NCBI GenBank assembly: GCA_034430115.1
Contig: DAOUFG010000016.1
Location: forward strand, 18,537-82,536
Source: CAIXPS01 sp034430115
GTDB taxonomy: Bacteria > Chloroflexota > Anaerolineae > J036 > Brachytrichaceae
DNA: 64,000 bases
Reading direction: 5' to 3'
The notes beneath the pieces are model-generated. The model was given only the letters and a program-made list of their open reading frames with translations, was not told where the DNA came from and searched no databases. The translations under genes and the position numbers were made by a program. Shown in pieces: positions 34,749 to 43,620 of the stretch. Within the stretch, counting starts at the first letter, position 1. Each line of letters opens with the position of its first letter.

Positions 34749-35618
34749 ATGAAAGGCATCATTCTTTCAGGGGGTATGGGCACACGCCTCTATCCATTGA
34801 CCATTTCGCTTTCCAAACAAATCCTGCCGATCTTCGATAAGCCGATGATCTACTATCCGCTTTCGGTGCTGATGTTGGCTAACATCCGCGAGATATTGAT
34901 CATCTCATCGCCGCAGCATATCGAGATGTATCGTGCCCTCTTTGGCGACGGCGGCCGCTTGGGCTTGCAGATCGAATACGCCATCCAACCGCGCCCCGAA
35001 GGTGTGGCCCAGGCCTTTATCATCGGCGAGAAGTTCGTCAATCATCAGCCCTGCTCGTTGATCTTTGGCGATAACTTCTTCTACGGTTACGGGCTCACCG
35101 GCCGCCTGGAAGAAGCCGGCCGCTTGACCGAGGGTGGATTGGTGTTTGCTTATTACGTGCGCGACCCAGAGCGCTATGGCGTGGTAGAGTTGGACGCCCA
35201 AGGCAACGCCATCAGCATCGAAGAAAAGCCGCTACACCCCAAGTCCAGGTATGCCGTCACCGGCCTGTACTTTTACGATGGTGACGTGGTGGACGTCACC
35301 AAGACGCTCAAGCCCTCACGACGCGGCGAATTGGAAATCACCGACGTGAACAACATCTACCTGCAACGCCGTAAGCTACGCGTGGAGACGCTCGGGCGCG
35401 GCGTGGCCTGGCTGGACACCGGCACGCACGAAAGTCTGTTGGAAGCCAGCAACTTCGTGCAAACAATTGAGCACCGCCAGGGCTTAAAGGTGGCCTGCCT
35501 GGAAGAGATCGCCTATCGCAAAGGCTACATCAATGCCGACCAGGTGATGCAGATCGCCAATTTCAGCAAAGACAATGCCTATTGCCAGTACCTGCGACAA
35601 CTCATTGAAGATCAATAA
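34749..35618 (+). CDS. rfbA: Glucose-1-phosphate thymidylyltransferase RfbA
   Basis: A 289-residue nucleotidyltransferase that makes dTDP-glucose for dTDP-rhamnose and related deoxysugars. Signature segments are MKGIILSGGMGTRLYPLT, KQILPIFDKPMIYYPLS, FGDNFFYG and SIEEKPLHPKS, all as in short RfbA/RmlA enzymes. The start codon has TAAGGAGCC before it. No rfbB, rfbC or rfbD gene follows, so the rest of the pathway must be elsewhere. The next gene starts 11 bp after its stop. Confidence 0.96.
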   Translation: MKGIILSGGMGTRLYPLTISLSKQILPIFDKPMIYYPLSVLMLANIREILIISSPQHIEMYRALFGDGGRLGLQIEYAIQPRPEGVAQAFIIGEKFVNHQPCSLIFGDNFFYGYGLTGRLEEAGRLTEGGLVFAYYVRDPERYGVVELDAQGNAISIEEKPLHPKSRYAVTGLYFYDGDVVDVTKTLKPSRRGELEITDVNNIYLQRRKLRVETLGRGVAWLDTGTHESLLEASNFVQTIEHRQGLKVACLEEIAYRKGYINADQVMQIANFSKDNAYCQYLRQLIEDQ

Positions 35619-35629
35619 GGCCATTCAAG

Positions 35630-36757
35630 TTGAATGAATTAACCAGCGCACAATTCCCAATTGTGCGAACTCTGTTCGATGAAATGGACTATCACCTGGC
35701 GGTGAACAGCATCTTCACCGGCCAGACGCCCGCACGCATCTTCGTGGATGACGCCGCCCGCCCTTGTGCGGCAATCGCCTGGGCGGGGCATCGCTTTCAC
35801 CTGGCGGGGTTGCCTCACGACGACGGCTTCAACCAGGCGTTGGGGGCATTGTTCTCACAAACCATCTATCCGCATTCTCTGGCACAGGGCGACCTGGCAT
35901 TCAGCCTGTACTATGCCCCCGAAGAATGGGCAGACGCCATCGACGTCATCCTGCCCGGCAAGTACCCGCTGCGAACCATGCGGCAATATTACGCTTGCTC
36001 GACGGCGCTCCCTCCACAGGCAGACTGGCGCGCGATGCTGCCGCAAGGCTTCAGCCTGCACAACGTGGACGAGGCGCTGCTGGCGCAAACGCATCTGCAA
36101 CGCATGGACGACCTGCGCGAAGAAATGTGCTCCGAACGCCCCTCCGTACAAGATTTTCTAGCCAAGAGCTTTGGGGTGTGCCTGGTAAAGGAGGATGCCC
36201 TGGCGGGTTGGTGCCTCTCCGAATACAACAGCCCCGGGCGTTGCGAGGTGGGCATCGAGACGTCCCCAGCCTACCGCAGGCAAGGCCTGGGCACCTTGAT
36301 GGCGCTGGCACTGCTGGAACGGGCCCACGCAAAGGGCATCCAAGAAGTTGGCTGGCATTGTTACGCCAGCAACGTCGCCTCCGGCGCTACGGCGTTGAGA
36401 GCGGGCTTCCACCTGGTGCATGATTACCCCGCCTACTACGCCTGGTTCAACGCGGTGGATAACCTGGTGGTGCATGGCAACCTCTGCCAGGGCCAACAGC
36501 AATATGCCGAGGCCGCCGACTGGTATGAACGGGCCTTTGCGCTTGGTGAAGCAAAAAGCTGGGGCTATTGGGGGGCGGCGTGTAATGCCGCCGCACTAGG
36601 TCGGGCCGATCAAGCCCTGAACTACCTGGGCCAGGCCATCGCCAAAGACCCCACAATCGACGCGGCGCGCCTGCAAGCCGAGGCACGCCTGCAAAGCTTA
36701 CACACCTTGCCGGCGTGGCAGGAACTGATCGCCGAACGCTCAGCCCGCAAGTCATAG
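35630..36757 (+). CDS. GNAT acetyltransferase with C-terminal repeat tail
   Basis: A 375-residue protein. The first half resembles the GNAT_acetyltran group (DDAARPCAAIAWAGHRF...), and the acetyl-CoA loop is clear in VGIETSPAYRRQGLGTLMALALL (about residues 206-228), with a following WHCYASNVASGATALRAGF strand. Residues about 290-375 form a TPR-like helical repeat (QQYAEAADWYERAFALG... ADQALNYLGQAIAKDP). The repeat may bind a protein target. It probably shares a transcript with rfbA. Substrate unknown. Confidence 0.85.
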   Translation: MNELTSAQFPIVRTLFDEMDYHLAVNSIFTGQTPARIFVDDAARPCAAIAWAGHRFHLAGLPHDDGFNQALGALFSQTIYPHSLAQGDLAFSLYYAPEEWADAIDVILPGKYPLRTMRQYYACSTALPPQADWRAMLPQGFSLHNVDEALLAQTHLQRMDDLREEMCSERPSVQDFLAKSFGVCLVKEDALAGWCLSEYNSPGRCEVGIETSPAYRRQGLGTLMALALLERAHAKGIQEVGWHCYASNVASGATALRAGFHLVHDYPAYYAWFNAVDNLVVHGNLCQGQQQYAEAADWYERAFALGEAKSWGYWGAACNAAALGRADQALNYLGQAIAKDPTIDAARLQAEARLQSLHTLPAWQELIAERSARKS

Positions 36758-37067
36758 GCATGGCACTAAACGCAAGCGACCCAACGTCCTTCTCAACACC
36801 TGGCAATTTGTTCAATCGACAGATGTGTACACCGGGCTCTAGCGATGTCTCTCGTATTTACCGTGGTCAACAAGCGAAATATTCCGCGGCTTATGCACGC
36901 TGCCTGTGACGTTCTAAGGATCGGGCTCTGTGGTTGGGTCTCGCGCATGTGATGCGTCTCGTTTTGCAATTCCGTGCTTTACTAGAGTGGTATCGGGCGA
37001 CAACGAAAGAATGCTCTTTCAGCCATACAAACCATATTGAAATCTGGTCAGGCAGGGCCCAAAAACG
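36758..37067. other. Intergenic space of 310 bases
   Basis: No gene, RNA or clear repeat is seen. Short open frames here have no ribosome site or family resemblance. A promoter for the next gene is expected but no good -35/-10 pair stands out. Confidence 0.6.
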
Positions 37068-38825
37068 ATGAACATTCACATCCATGCATCTCGCCAGTCA
37101 CTCCCAATGGGTGGTACGCTGATTCTCGAAGCAACCATGGAGACATCTGCTGATGAGTCCCCACAGAGCTTCATCCTCTTGCCGTTTGTGAACGAGCGCC
37201 GCTGGGGCGCACACGAACGGCCCGACGCAGCAGGCAAGGCAACCTTCATCCTGCCATTGCCCAACCCCGGCTGGGCGCACGTGCAAGTGCTGGCGCTTAA
37301 GTCGGATACGAGCGATTGGATGGGCCTTTCGGCGCAGCAAGAATTGTTGCTGGCTGGCCGCCCGCTGCCCGCCGGCGGCGATTGGCGCAGCGAGACGCTT
37401 ACGATCTACGTCACCCGGCGCGAGATACCACCGCACAGCCCCAGCGAAACGCTGTTTGGGTTGCAGTGGGAACCCTGGTTCACCGGAGGCGCAAAGCGTT
37501 GGGGCACCGCACAGGCCGTGCCGGTCATGGGCTTTTACGATTCCTACAATCGCGACGTGACTCGCCAGCACATCCTGTGGTGCATGGACTTAGGGATCGA
37601 CTTCCTATTTGCCGACTGGACGAATCACATCTGGGGCTGCGAACACTGGTCCGAGCGGCCCGATCATGTGAATGCCCTGCTACACGCCACCGAGCTGGCC
37701 TTGGAAGTACTGGCCGAGATGCGTGACGAAGGGCTGCCCGTGCCCAAGATGGTGCTCTTCCCCGGCATCAGCAACGGTCGCCCCTGCACGATGCAGGCAT
37801 TGAACGAAGAATTGCAATGGATCGACGAGAACTATCTGCACAACCCGCGCTTCAAGGACCTATGGCTGATCTACGACGGGAAGCCCCTGGTGGCGGTCCT
37901 GGATACCGGCGCGGTGGGCGACAAGCGCGGCACCGCCGAAAGCGCCTTCCGCATCCCCTTCTTCAAGCAGACCCTGGAAATGAGCGCGCCGGAATTGGAC
38001 GCCTTCCGCGCTGCGCAAGGGCCGGTGGACGACTCCAAGTTTACGGTTCGCTGGATATCGTCACAGAACGACACGACCCATCACCACGAGCTGGGCTACT
38101 GGTCGTGGATGGATGGCAGCCTGGAACCGCCCGTCACCTATCATGATGGAGTCGCCGAGTCGGTCACCGTCACGCCTTCGTTCTTCGGCGCCTATGGCTG
38201 GACTGACCAGGCGGCCTATGGACGCCGGGGAGGCGCCACCTACCTGGACACGTTCAAGGTAGCCCTGGCGCACCGGCCACGCGTCGTCTTCTTGCACCAG
38301 TTCAATGAATACAGCGGCCAGAAAGAGGGCCACGGCATGGGTCCCAACCACGATATCTACGTCGATACCTACAACGTGGAGTTCAGCGATGATGTGGAGC
38401 CGGTCTCAGCTACCGCACCAGGTTCGCGGGGTGACACGGGCGGCTGGGGCTTCTACTACTGGAACCTGACCCAGGCCTTGATGGCCCTATACCGTGGCCA
38501 GGCCGAAGGCACGACGCTGCTGGCCGTCAGCAGCCCCTTGCGCAACGCGACCACTAATGAGGATACGCTGCACGTGACATGGTCCACAATTGGCGCACCA
38601 GCGAGCCACTTCAGCATCGCCATCGATCAGCGCTGCGTCCAGCAGCACGTCAGCGGCAACGCCGCGGAGGTGGCGCTGAGCCAACTAGCGCCCGGCCCGC
38701 ACGTGCTGACGGTGACCGCCGAAGGCGCTGTCAGCCACTACCCACTGTCGTGGCTGGGGCTGGATGCCCACCTGGAGACGCCTGTGCCGGTCAGCGTTGA
38801 CGTACCATTCACCTATCAACCATAA
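37068..38825 (+). CDS. Putative glycoside hydrolase, GH71/GH99-like barrel
   Basis: A 585-residue protein. After an N-terminal beta domain (about 1-110) comes a barrel with FGLQWEPWFTGG, VMGFYDSYNRDVTRQHILWCMDLGIDFLFADWTNHIWG (strand-helix-strand) and FLHQFNEYSG, segments that recall GH71/GH99-like glycan hydrolases. A C-terminal Ig-like domain (about 490-585) follows. It has no signal peptide. Catalytic residues are not assigned. The ribosome site is weak (CAGGCAGGG is distant), so the start is the first ATG before the beta domain. Confidence 0.55.
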   Translation: MNIHIHASRQSLPMGGTLILEATMETSADESPQSFILLPFVNERRWGAHERPDAAGKATFILPLPNPGWAHVQVLALKSDTSDWMGLSAQQELLLAGRPLPAGGDWRSETLTIYVTRREIPPHSPSETLFGLQWEPWFTGGAKRWGTAQAVPVMGFYDSYNRDVTRQHILWCMDLGIDFLFADWTNHIWGCEHWSERPDHVNALLHATELALEVLAEMRDEGLPVPKMVLFPGISNGRPCTMQALNEELQWIDENYLHNPRFKDLWLIYDGKPLVAVLDTGAVGDKRGTAESAFRIPFFKQTLEMSAPELDAFRAAQGPVDDSKFTVRWISSQNDTTHHHELGYWSWMDGSLEPPVTYHDGVAESVTVTPSFFGAYGWTDQAAYGRRGGATYLDTFKVALAHRPRVVFLHQFNEYSGQKEGHGMGPNHDIYVDTYNVEFSDDVEPVSATAPGSRGDTGGWGFYYWNLTQALMALYRGQAEGTTLLAVSSPLRNATTNEDTLHVTWSTIGAPASHFSIAIDQRCVQQHVSGNAAEVALSQLAPGPHVLTVTAEGAVSHYPLSWLGLDAHLETPVPVSVDVPFTYQP

Positions 38826-38830
38826 GGCGG

Positions 38831-39601
38831 ATGCCCTTGCGCCCCACCCTACGTTACACAAACAAGGCAGAGCAATACGCGCGTTACCGCTGGGACTACG
38901 CTCCCCAGGCAACCGACTACGTCATAGCGCAGGCGCCGGTGACTAGCGACACCTGCATCGCCGACATTGGCTCCGGCACAGGCATCCTGACGCGTCACTT
39001 CACGGGTCTCGCCCGACGCATCTATGCTGTTGAACCCGATGCGGAAATGCGCGCCTGGGCCAAACAAGCATGCGCGGGCGTGCCGTCATTTGTCAGCGTG
39101 GACGGCAGCGCCGAACACACCACCCTGCCGGATAGTTGCCTGGATATGATCATCGTCGGCCAGGCCATTCACTGGTTCGAGCCGGAAGCCACCCTGCGCG
39201 AGTTTCGACGCATTTTGCGGCCCGAAGGGCACCTGGCCGTCTTGTGGAATGGCGGGATGGAGGCGACCATCGGGGAGGCAATTGCAAAGCTCCACGCCGT
39301 GGGAAATGGCTGGGACACCTCGCCGGCGGCCGACCGCCCCCCAGCGCCGCCAATGAGCTACTACTTTGCCGCCGGGATGCATCAACTGAGCTTCGCCGCT
39401 GCGCGCGACGAAACGTGGGACGGGTTCTTTGGCGGGCTGTGCTCAGATTCGCACGCACCTGACGCGATAGACCCGCGCTGCGCCAATCTGCGCGCCGCCG
39501 CCCGGCAAACGTTCACCGCACTCAGCACGGATGGTATTCTTAGAACGCACTACGCCACGGAACTCGTCTTTGGCGTCCTTAACCGGGAGAAAGACGTATG
39601 A
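38831..39601 (+). CDS. Class I SAM-dependent methyltransferase
   Basis: A 256-residue protein. The SAM site is CIADIGSGTGILTRHF (motif I, about 38-53), with the ribose-binding acidic end YAVEPDAEMRAWA and post-motif DMIIVGQAIHWFEPE. This is the UbiE/COQ5-like small-molecule type. It starts 5 bp after the upstream hydrolase-like gene and overlaps the next gene by 4 bp (ATGA). The target molecule is unknown. Confidence 0.92.
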   Translation: MPLRPTLRYTNKAEQYARYRWDYAPQATDYVIAQAPVTSDTCIADIGSGTGILTRHFTGLARRIYAVEPDAEMRAWAKQACAGVPSFVSVDGSAEHTTLPDSCLDMIIVGQAIHWFEPEATLREFRRILRPEGHLAVLWNGGMEATIGEAIAKLHAVGNGWDTSPAADRPPAPPMSYYFAAGMHQLSFAAARDETWDGFFGGLCSDSHAPDAIDPRCANLRAAARQTFTALSTDGILRTHYATELVFGVLNREKDV

Positions 39602-40077
39602 ACAAAATCGAACTTCTCGCGCGTGTTCGTTCAGATCGTGAACGCCTGGAAGCCGCCCTGGCGAGTGTGGATGAAGCGCGCATGGAAGATACAGCGCTCT
39701 ATGGCACCTGGTCCGTCAAAGATATGCTCGCGCACATCGGTTGGTGGGAGCAACGTGCAACCCATATCATCGATGCAGTGATTCACGGCCAAACGCCACA
39801 AGGATCGGTCGATAGCGAGAATATCGATCAGGTCAATGCAAAGGTATACCAGGAAAATCACGCGCATTCATTGAGCGATGTGCGGCAATCCGAGCGCGAG
39901 GCATATCAAAAATTGCTGCTGCTCACAGAGTCTTTGAGTGAAGCCGACTTGTTCGACCCGCAGCACTTCGCCTGGACGAAAGGCCAGCCACTGGCAAGCT
40001 GGGTGGTGTGGAACACCTATGAGCACTATGCCGAGCACCTGGTCGAGTTGCAGACCTGGCTGAAGCGGCAGCCATAA
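39598..40077 (+). CDS. ClbS/DfsB-like (DinB-fold) four-helix protein
   Basis: A 159-residue four-helix-bundle protein. The segments WSVKDMLAHIGWWEQ (His of the metal site) and VWNTYEHYAEHLVELQ (His-x3-His) fit the DinB/ClbS metal-binding arrangement. The family includes thiol-transferases and proteins that protect from reactive metabolites; the activity here is not known. It is translationally coupled to the methyltransferase by an ATGA overlap, and a strong terminator follows 19 bp after its stop. Confidence 0.85.
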   Translation: MNKIELLARVRSDRERLEAALASVDEARMEDTALYGTWSVKDMLAHIGWWEQRATHIIDAVIHGQTPQGSVDSENIDQVNAKVYQENHAHSLSDVRQSEREAYQKLLLLTESLSEADLFDPQHFAWTKGQPLASWVVWNTYEHYAEHLVELQTWLKRQP

Positions 40078-40095
40078 TAGACGCATCATCATCAG

Positions 40096-40130
40096 AAACC
40101 CGGTGCCTGCGAGACACCGGGTTTCTTTTC
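40096..40130 (+). terminator. Rho-independent terminator after DinB-like gene
   Basis: AAACCCGGTG (40096-40105) pairs with CACCGGGTTT (40115-40124), followed by CTTTTC. It ends the plus-strand gene run that starts at 37068. Confidence 0.9.
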
Positions 40131-40143
40131 ACTACAACAATCA

Positions 40144-40244
40144 AAGAGGAGATTGGAGATTGGTCATTCGAGACTGATAGTCAGTGACGGATGACGTACA
40201 GCGATTCACCCATCAATCTCCAATCTCTAGTCCTCCAATCTCTT
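40144..40244. repeat. Second copy of the GAGATTGGAGATTGG inverted repeat
   Basis: AAGAGGAGATTGGAGATTGG (40144-40163) faces CAATCTCCAATCTCT (40214-40228) and a further CCTCCAATCTCTTT (40231-40244). The words match those at 27156-27205. It lies in the space between two convergent genes. Confidence 0.6.
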
Positions 40245-40274
40245 TGCATCCTTGCGGTTGTAAGTCCCTACGTC

Positions 40275-41336
40275 TTAATTCACCCAGCCATACGCGTAGC
40301 CCGCCTCGTACATCGCCACGATGTTCTCCGCCGGGCTGACGGACTGGATGTTGTGGCACGGCGCGAGAATATAGCCCCCACCCTCGCCCAGGATGCGCAG
40401 GTTGTCTTGCACCTCCTGGCGCACTTCGTCCACCGTGCCAAACGGCAGCGTAAACTGATTGTCCATCGCCCCGTGGAAGATGAGTTTGTCACCAAACTCG
40501 CTCTTCAGCTTCTCGCGCTCCATGCCAGGGCAGCGCCATTGAATCGGGTTCAGCACGTCGATGCCCAATGCAATCATGTCGGGCAGGATGCGGCTGCAAT
40601 TGCCGTCGTTGTGATGGAACACGAACGCGCCGGCCTGGTGCGCCAGGTCAATGATGCGCTTCATGCCGGGCAGCAGAAATTCGCGAATCTGCCTGGGCGA
40701 ATACATCAGGTCCGTCTGCGCGCCCATATCCTCGGCCACGTAGGTGATCATCACCTTGCCCGGGATTTGTTCGTAGATGCGGCGCGTGTTCTCGTAGGCC
40801 AGGTCGAACATCTTGCCCATGCAGTAGTGCACAATTTCCGGGTTCTCGATCAAATCCACGAAAGCCTGCTCGTCGCCGCGCAGGTTCTTATACATGAGGA
40901 ACGGCTCGGAGCCACCCCCGCGAATGGGATAGCGCTCCTTACCCTTGATCTGATTCGGCACGTCGCGATAGTCCCACCAGTCGGGGTTGGGCCAGGTGTA
41001 ATGTGCTTCAATCTCTTCCACCGACATATATTGTGCCAGCGGGCTATACGTCAACTCGCGATAGACGCCATTGCCGTAGTCCACGTTGCGATACTTGCAG
41101 CCATACACGTCGGTCAGCGGGCGCAGGCGCGGGCCAACGTAGCGCGGCCCCACCGTGACGACGTAGTCCACGTGCAGCTTTTCCAGCGCCTGGCGGCGGG
41201 TGCGGCAGCCCAGGTGTTTGAGCAGCTTGTGAGCGGCTTCGTCGGTGGTCCAATAGTCCATCGGCACGCGGTCCGGCTTCTGGCGGTTCAAGACGGCCAG
41301 CCATCGCTCGCGCGGGGTCATCGTCTCTTTTGGCAT
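40275..41336 (-). CDS. UroD-family methyltransferase-like protein
   Basis: A 353-residue protein of the uroporphyrinogen decarboxylase superfamily, in the branch used as corrinoid or CoM methyltransferases rather than haem synthesis. The N-terminus TPRERWLAVLNRQKPDRVPMDYW is typical, and the segment FVFHHNDGNCSRILPDMIALGIDVLNPIQW carries the metal or substrate His and the family's Gly-Ile-Asp-Val pattern. No corrinoid protein gene lies nearby. The gene stands alone downstream of the alcohol dehydrogenase gene. It likely acts on a methylated carbohydrate- or plant-derived compound, which is inference. Confidence 0.85.
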   Translation of the reverse strand: MPKETMTPRERWLAVLNRQKPDRVPMDYWTTDEAAHKLLKHLGCRTRRQALEKLHVDYVVTVGPRYVGPRLRPLTDVYGCKYRNVDYGNGVYRELTYSPLAQYMSVEEIEAHYTWPNPDWWDYRDVPNQIKGKERYPIRGGGSEPFLMYKNLRGDEQAFVDLIENPEIVHYCMGKMFDLAYENTRRIYEQIPGKVMITYVAEDMGAQTDLMYSPRQIREFLLPGMKRIIDLAHQAGAFVFHHNDGNCSRILPDMIALGIDVLNPIQWRCPGMEREKLKSEFGDKLIFHGAMDNQFTLPFGTVDEVRQEVQDNLRILGEGGGYILAPCHNIQSVSPAENIVAMYEAGYAYGWVN

Positions 41337-41484
41337 GTTTGTCTCCTGTGTTCGATTACGCTCAATTCCTGCTCGCGAGTCGCTTCAACGGCCTTGTGCG
41401 CCGTCATCTTCCCTCGCAAGGGTCGCTATCTTAAGCCCGAGCGCTCATTTTCATCAACGGGCATCCATCGCTCGCTGGCATATT

Positions 41485-42639
41485 CTACAAGGCTGCCTGC
41501 AACATCGCCCGCATCTCGTCGTGGGTCAGTTTGAGCGGGTTCGCCTGCATGCTGCTGGCCACAGCCGATTTCTCCACCAGGTCCGGCAAATCCGCGACCG
41601 TTACGCCGTAAGAACTTAGCGGAGGGATATGCAGCGCCGCGCACAATTCCTGCACCCATCGCACGCCATCCTGCGCCGCGGCAGCAAGGTTGCCGGTGAG
41701 GATTTGCGCCACCTCATCGTAACGGCGCAGTGCCTCGCTATCAGGCTGCCGTTCGCGCAACGCCTGTACGTTGATCGACATCACCGGCGGCAATAAGATG
41801 GCACACACTGCCCCATGCGGCGCGGGGAACATCCCGCCCACCGGCCCGGCGAAGCCATGCACCGCGCCCAGCCCGGCATTCGCCAGCGCCAGGCCACCCA
41901 TCAAGCTGGCTAACGCCATATCTTCGCGGGCGGCAGCGTCATCGCCGTGTTCATAGGCCCGGCGCAATGAGCGACCCGCTCGGCGCATTCCCTCGCGGCA
42001 CCAGCCATCCGTCAGCGGGCTGGCCTTGATCGACACAAACGGCTCGATCACCTGCGCCAGCGCATCCATACCCGTGCTAGCGGTTATCGCAGGCGGCAGG
42101 CCCAACGTGAGTTCCGGGTCCACCAACGCCACGCGCGGCAACATATAGGGGCTGCGCAGGCTCACCTTCACGCGATGCTCGTGCGAGGCCAGCACCGCAT
42201 TGCGCGTCACTTCTGCGCCCGTGCCGGCGGTGGTTGGAATTGCGATCCACGGCGCAGAGGGCTTGGTGATGGGCTTGCCTTTGCCGATCACCTCCAGGTA
42301 GTCCAGCGGCGCGCCGCCGTTCGCCAGCAGCGCGGCGATGGCTTTGGCTGTGTCGATGGCGCTGCCGCCGCCGAAGCCGATCAACACGTCGCACCCTTCG
42401 GCATGCGCCCGCTCTGTGCCCGCCTGCACCAGTTCGGTCGTCGGTTCGCCGGTCACAGGCAGCAGGCTGGATTGCACGCCTGCCGCGTCGAGCAAGTCCG
42501 TCAGAACGCGCATCTGATCCACCGGCCAGCCGGTGGTCACCAATGCGCGCTGCCCGAACTCGTTCGCGAGTTTTCCGATCTGCCTAAGCGACCCGGGGCC
42601 GAAGATGATCCGCCCCGCCGTTGCGAATTCAAACTTCAT
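41485..42639 (-). CDS. Iron-containing alcohol dehydrogenase
   Basis: A 384-residue group III dehydrogenase. The NAD site GFGGGSAIDTAKA is at about residue 93, IPTTAGTGAEVTRNAVL (about 135-151) lies over the cofactor, and the metal site uses His in GLGAVHGFAGPVGGMFPAPHG, with an Asp in STGMDALAQVIEPF and its following positions. The usual His after ALAHA/ALTHAIE is Gln here (MDALAQVIEPF), so one metal ligand may be replaced. It is the second gene of a short minus-strand operon, its start 3 bp after the preceding stop. Confidence 0.92.
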   Translation of the reverse strand: MKFEFATAGRIIFGPGSLRQIGKLANEFGQRALVTTGWPVDQMRVLTDLLDAAGVQSSLLPVTGEPTTELVQAGTERAHAEGCDVLIGFGGGSAIDTAKAIAALLANGGAPLDYLEVIGKGKPITKPSAPWIAIPTTAGTGAEVTRNAVLASHEHRVKVSLRSPYMLPRVALVDPELTLGLPPAITASTGMDALAQVIEPFVSIKASPLTDGWCREGMRRAGRSLRRAYEHGDDAAAREDMALASLMGGLALANAGLGAVHGFAGPVGGMFPAPHGAVCAILLPPVMSINVQALRERQPDSEALRRYDEVAQILTGNLAAAAQDGVRWVQELCAALHIPPLSSYGVTVADLPDLVEKSAVASSMQANPLKLTHDEMRAMLQAAL

Positions 42640-42642
42640 CGT

Positions 42643-42951
42643 TTACTCCCAATCCTTATCCGTGGGGAAGACGTTGACATATTTCACCGGCGTGCGCGGC
42701 TCGGCCATCCAATCGGCCACGGCGTCGCGCCAGCGCAGGTAATGCGCCGTCTCGCGGTGTTTGAGCTGATCTTGCGGGGTGCGATAGATCTCCACCAGCA
42801 CAAAACGCGTCGGGTCGTCGCTCTGCTGCACCACGTCAAAACGCACCACGCCGGCTTCCTGCACGCTATTCGAGGCGTTATCCAGAGACGCCTGCTTGAA
42901 TGCTTCCACCGCCTCCGGTCTCACGTGTACGTGAACATGCACAATATGCAT
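42643..42951 (-). CDS. ABM-fold quinol monooxygenase-like protein
   Basis: A 102-residue protein of the antibiotic-biosynthesis-monooxygenase fold. The start MHIVHVHVHVRPEAVEAFKQA and the later SDDPTRFVLVEIYRTPQDQLKHRETAHYLRW segment are typical of YgiN/LsrG-like enzymes. GGAGGAG stands five bases before the ATG, which fixes the start, although the frame is open 60 codons upstream. It is 3 bp from the alcohol dehydrogenase gene, so they share a transcript. Likely acts on a small reactive carbonyl or quinol compound. Confidence 0.88.
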   Translation of the reverse strand: MHIVHVHVHVRPEAVEAFKQASLDNASNSVQEAGVVRFDVVQQSDDPTRFVLVEIYRTPQDQLKHRETAHYLRWRDAVADWMAEPRTPVKYVNVFPTDKDWE

Positions 42952-43066
42952 CTGGCTCCTCCGTATCAAGTACTTAAGGTTTTTAACACAAGGCACTAAA
43001 TCACAAAAGGCACAAGGAAATCCATATAAGAATCCTTCATGTCTTTGTTTCTTTGTGTTAGAAGCT

Positions 43067-43552
43067 CTAAGCTTTATAACCGATCTTGCGCAGGAACCCC
43101 TTGCGCCAGGCAATGTCCTCTTCTTCCTCAATGCCCTTGGGCTTCTCGCCGTCGATCACGCCCACGATGCCGCGCCCCTGCTCCGTCTCCGCCACCAGCA
43201 CCTGGGTTGAGTTGGCGGTGGCGCAGAAAATACGGCAAACTTCCGGGACCATCTTGAGCGTGTTGAGCACGTTGACCGGGAAGAAGCCCTCGCCCAGGAA
43301 AACGATGAAGCTATGCCCGGCCGAAATTGCATAAGCGTTGCGCTTCGCCAGTTCGATCATTTGCGCGTCGGTGCCGCTCCAGCGCACCAGGCACTTGCCC
43401 GATGCCTCGCAAAAGGCCAACCCAAACTTGATGCCCGGCACCGCCGTCACCAGCGCCTCGTGAACGTCCTCAACTGTCTTGATGAAGTGGGTCTGGCCCA
43501 GAATAAAGTTCACATCTGCGGGTTTCTCAATCGTTACTGCCGTCAGTTCCAT
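43067..43552 (-). CDS. Adenosine-specific kinase family protein
   Basis: A 161-residue protein of the small adenosine-specific kinase family (formerly DUF355). It covers the whole domain, with MELTAVTIEKPADVNFILGQTHFIKTVEDVHEAL at the N-terminus, then FGLAFCEASGKCLVRWSGTD and GVIDGEKPKGIEEEEDIAWRK at the end. The start has AGGAGG ideally placed. It is divergent from the GT-C membrane protein and separated from the ABM gene by 115 bp. Most knowledge of the family is structural; the physiological role is unclear. Confidence 0.9.
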   Translation of the reverse strand: MELTAVTIEKPADVNFILGQTHFIKTVEDVHEALVTAVPGIKFGLAFCEASGKCLVRWSGTDAQMIELAKRNAYAISAGHSFIVFLGEGFFPVNVLNTLKMVPEVCRIFCATANSTQVLVAETEQGRGIVGVIDGEKPKGIEEEEDIAWRKGFLRKIGYKA

Positions 43553-43606
43553 TTGACCCTCCTGTGCAGATTCTAGCCCACTATCGGCATCACAAAGGCC
43601 CGATGG

Positions 43607-43612
43607 TATACT
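43607..43612 (+). promoter_or_regulatory. TATACT -10 element of a leaderless gene
   Basis: TATACT lies eight bases before the ATG at 43621, with TCGGCA 17 bp upstream as a poor -35. There is no Shine-Dalgarno, consistent with leaderless translation as at 12311 and 21023. Confidence 0.45.
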
Positions 43613-43620
43613 GCCTTGCG

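Noticed and set aside
36758..37067. A hidden tRNA or small RNA in the 310-base gene-free space
   Set aside because: No TTCRA T-loop with matching acceptor stem and no strong terminator was found.
40191..41534. A 447-codon plus-strand open frame
   Set aside because: It is antisense to the UroD-family gene; no domain is recognised.
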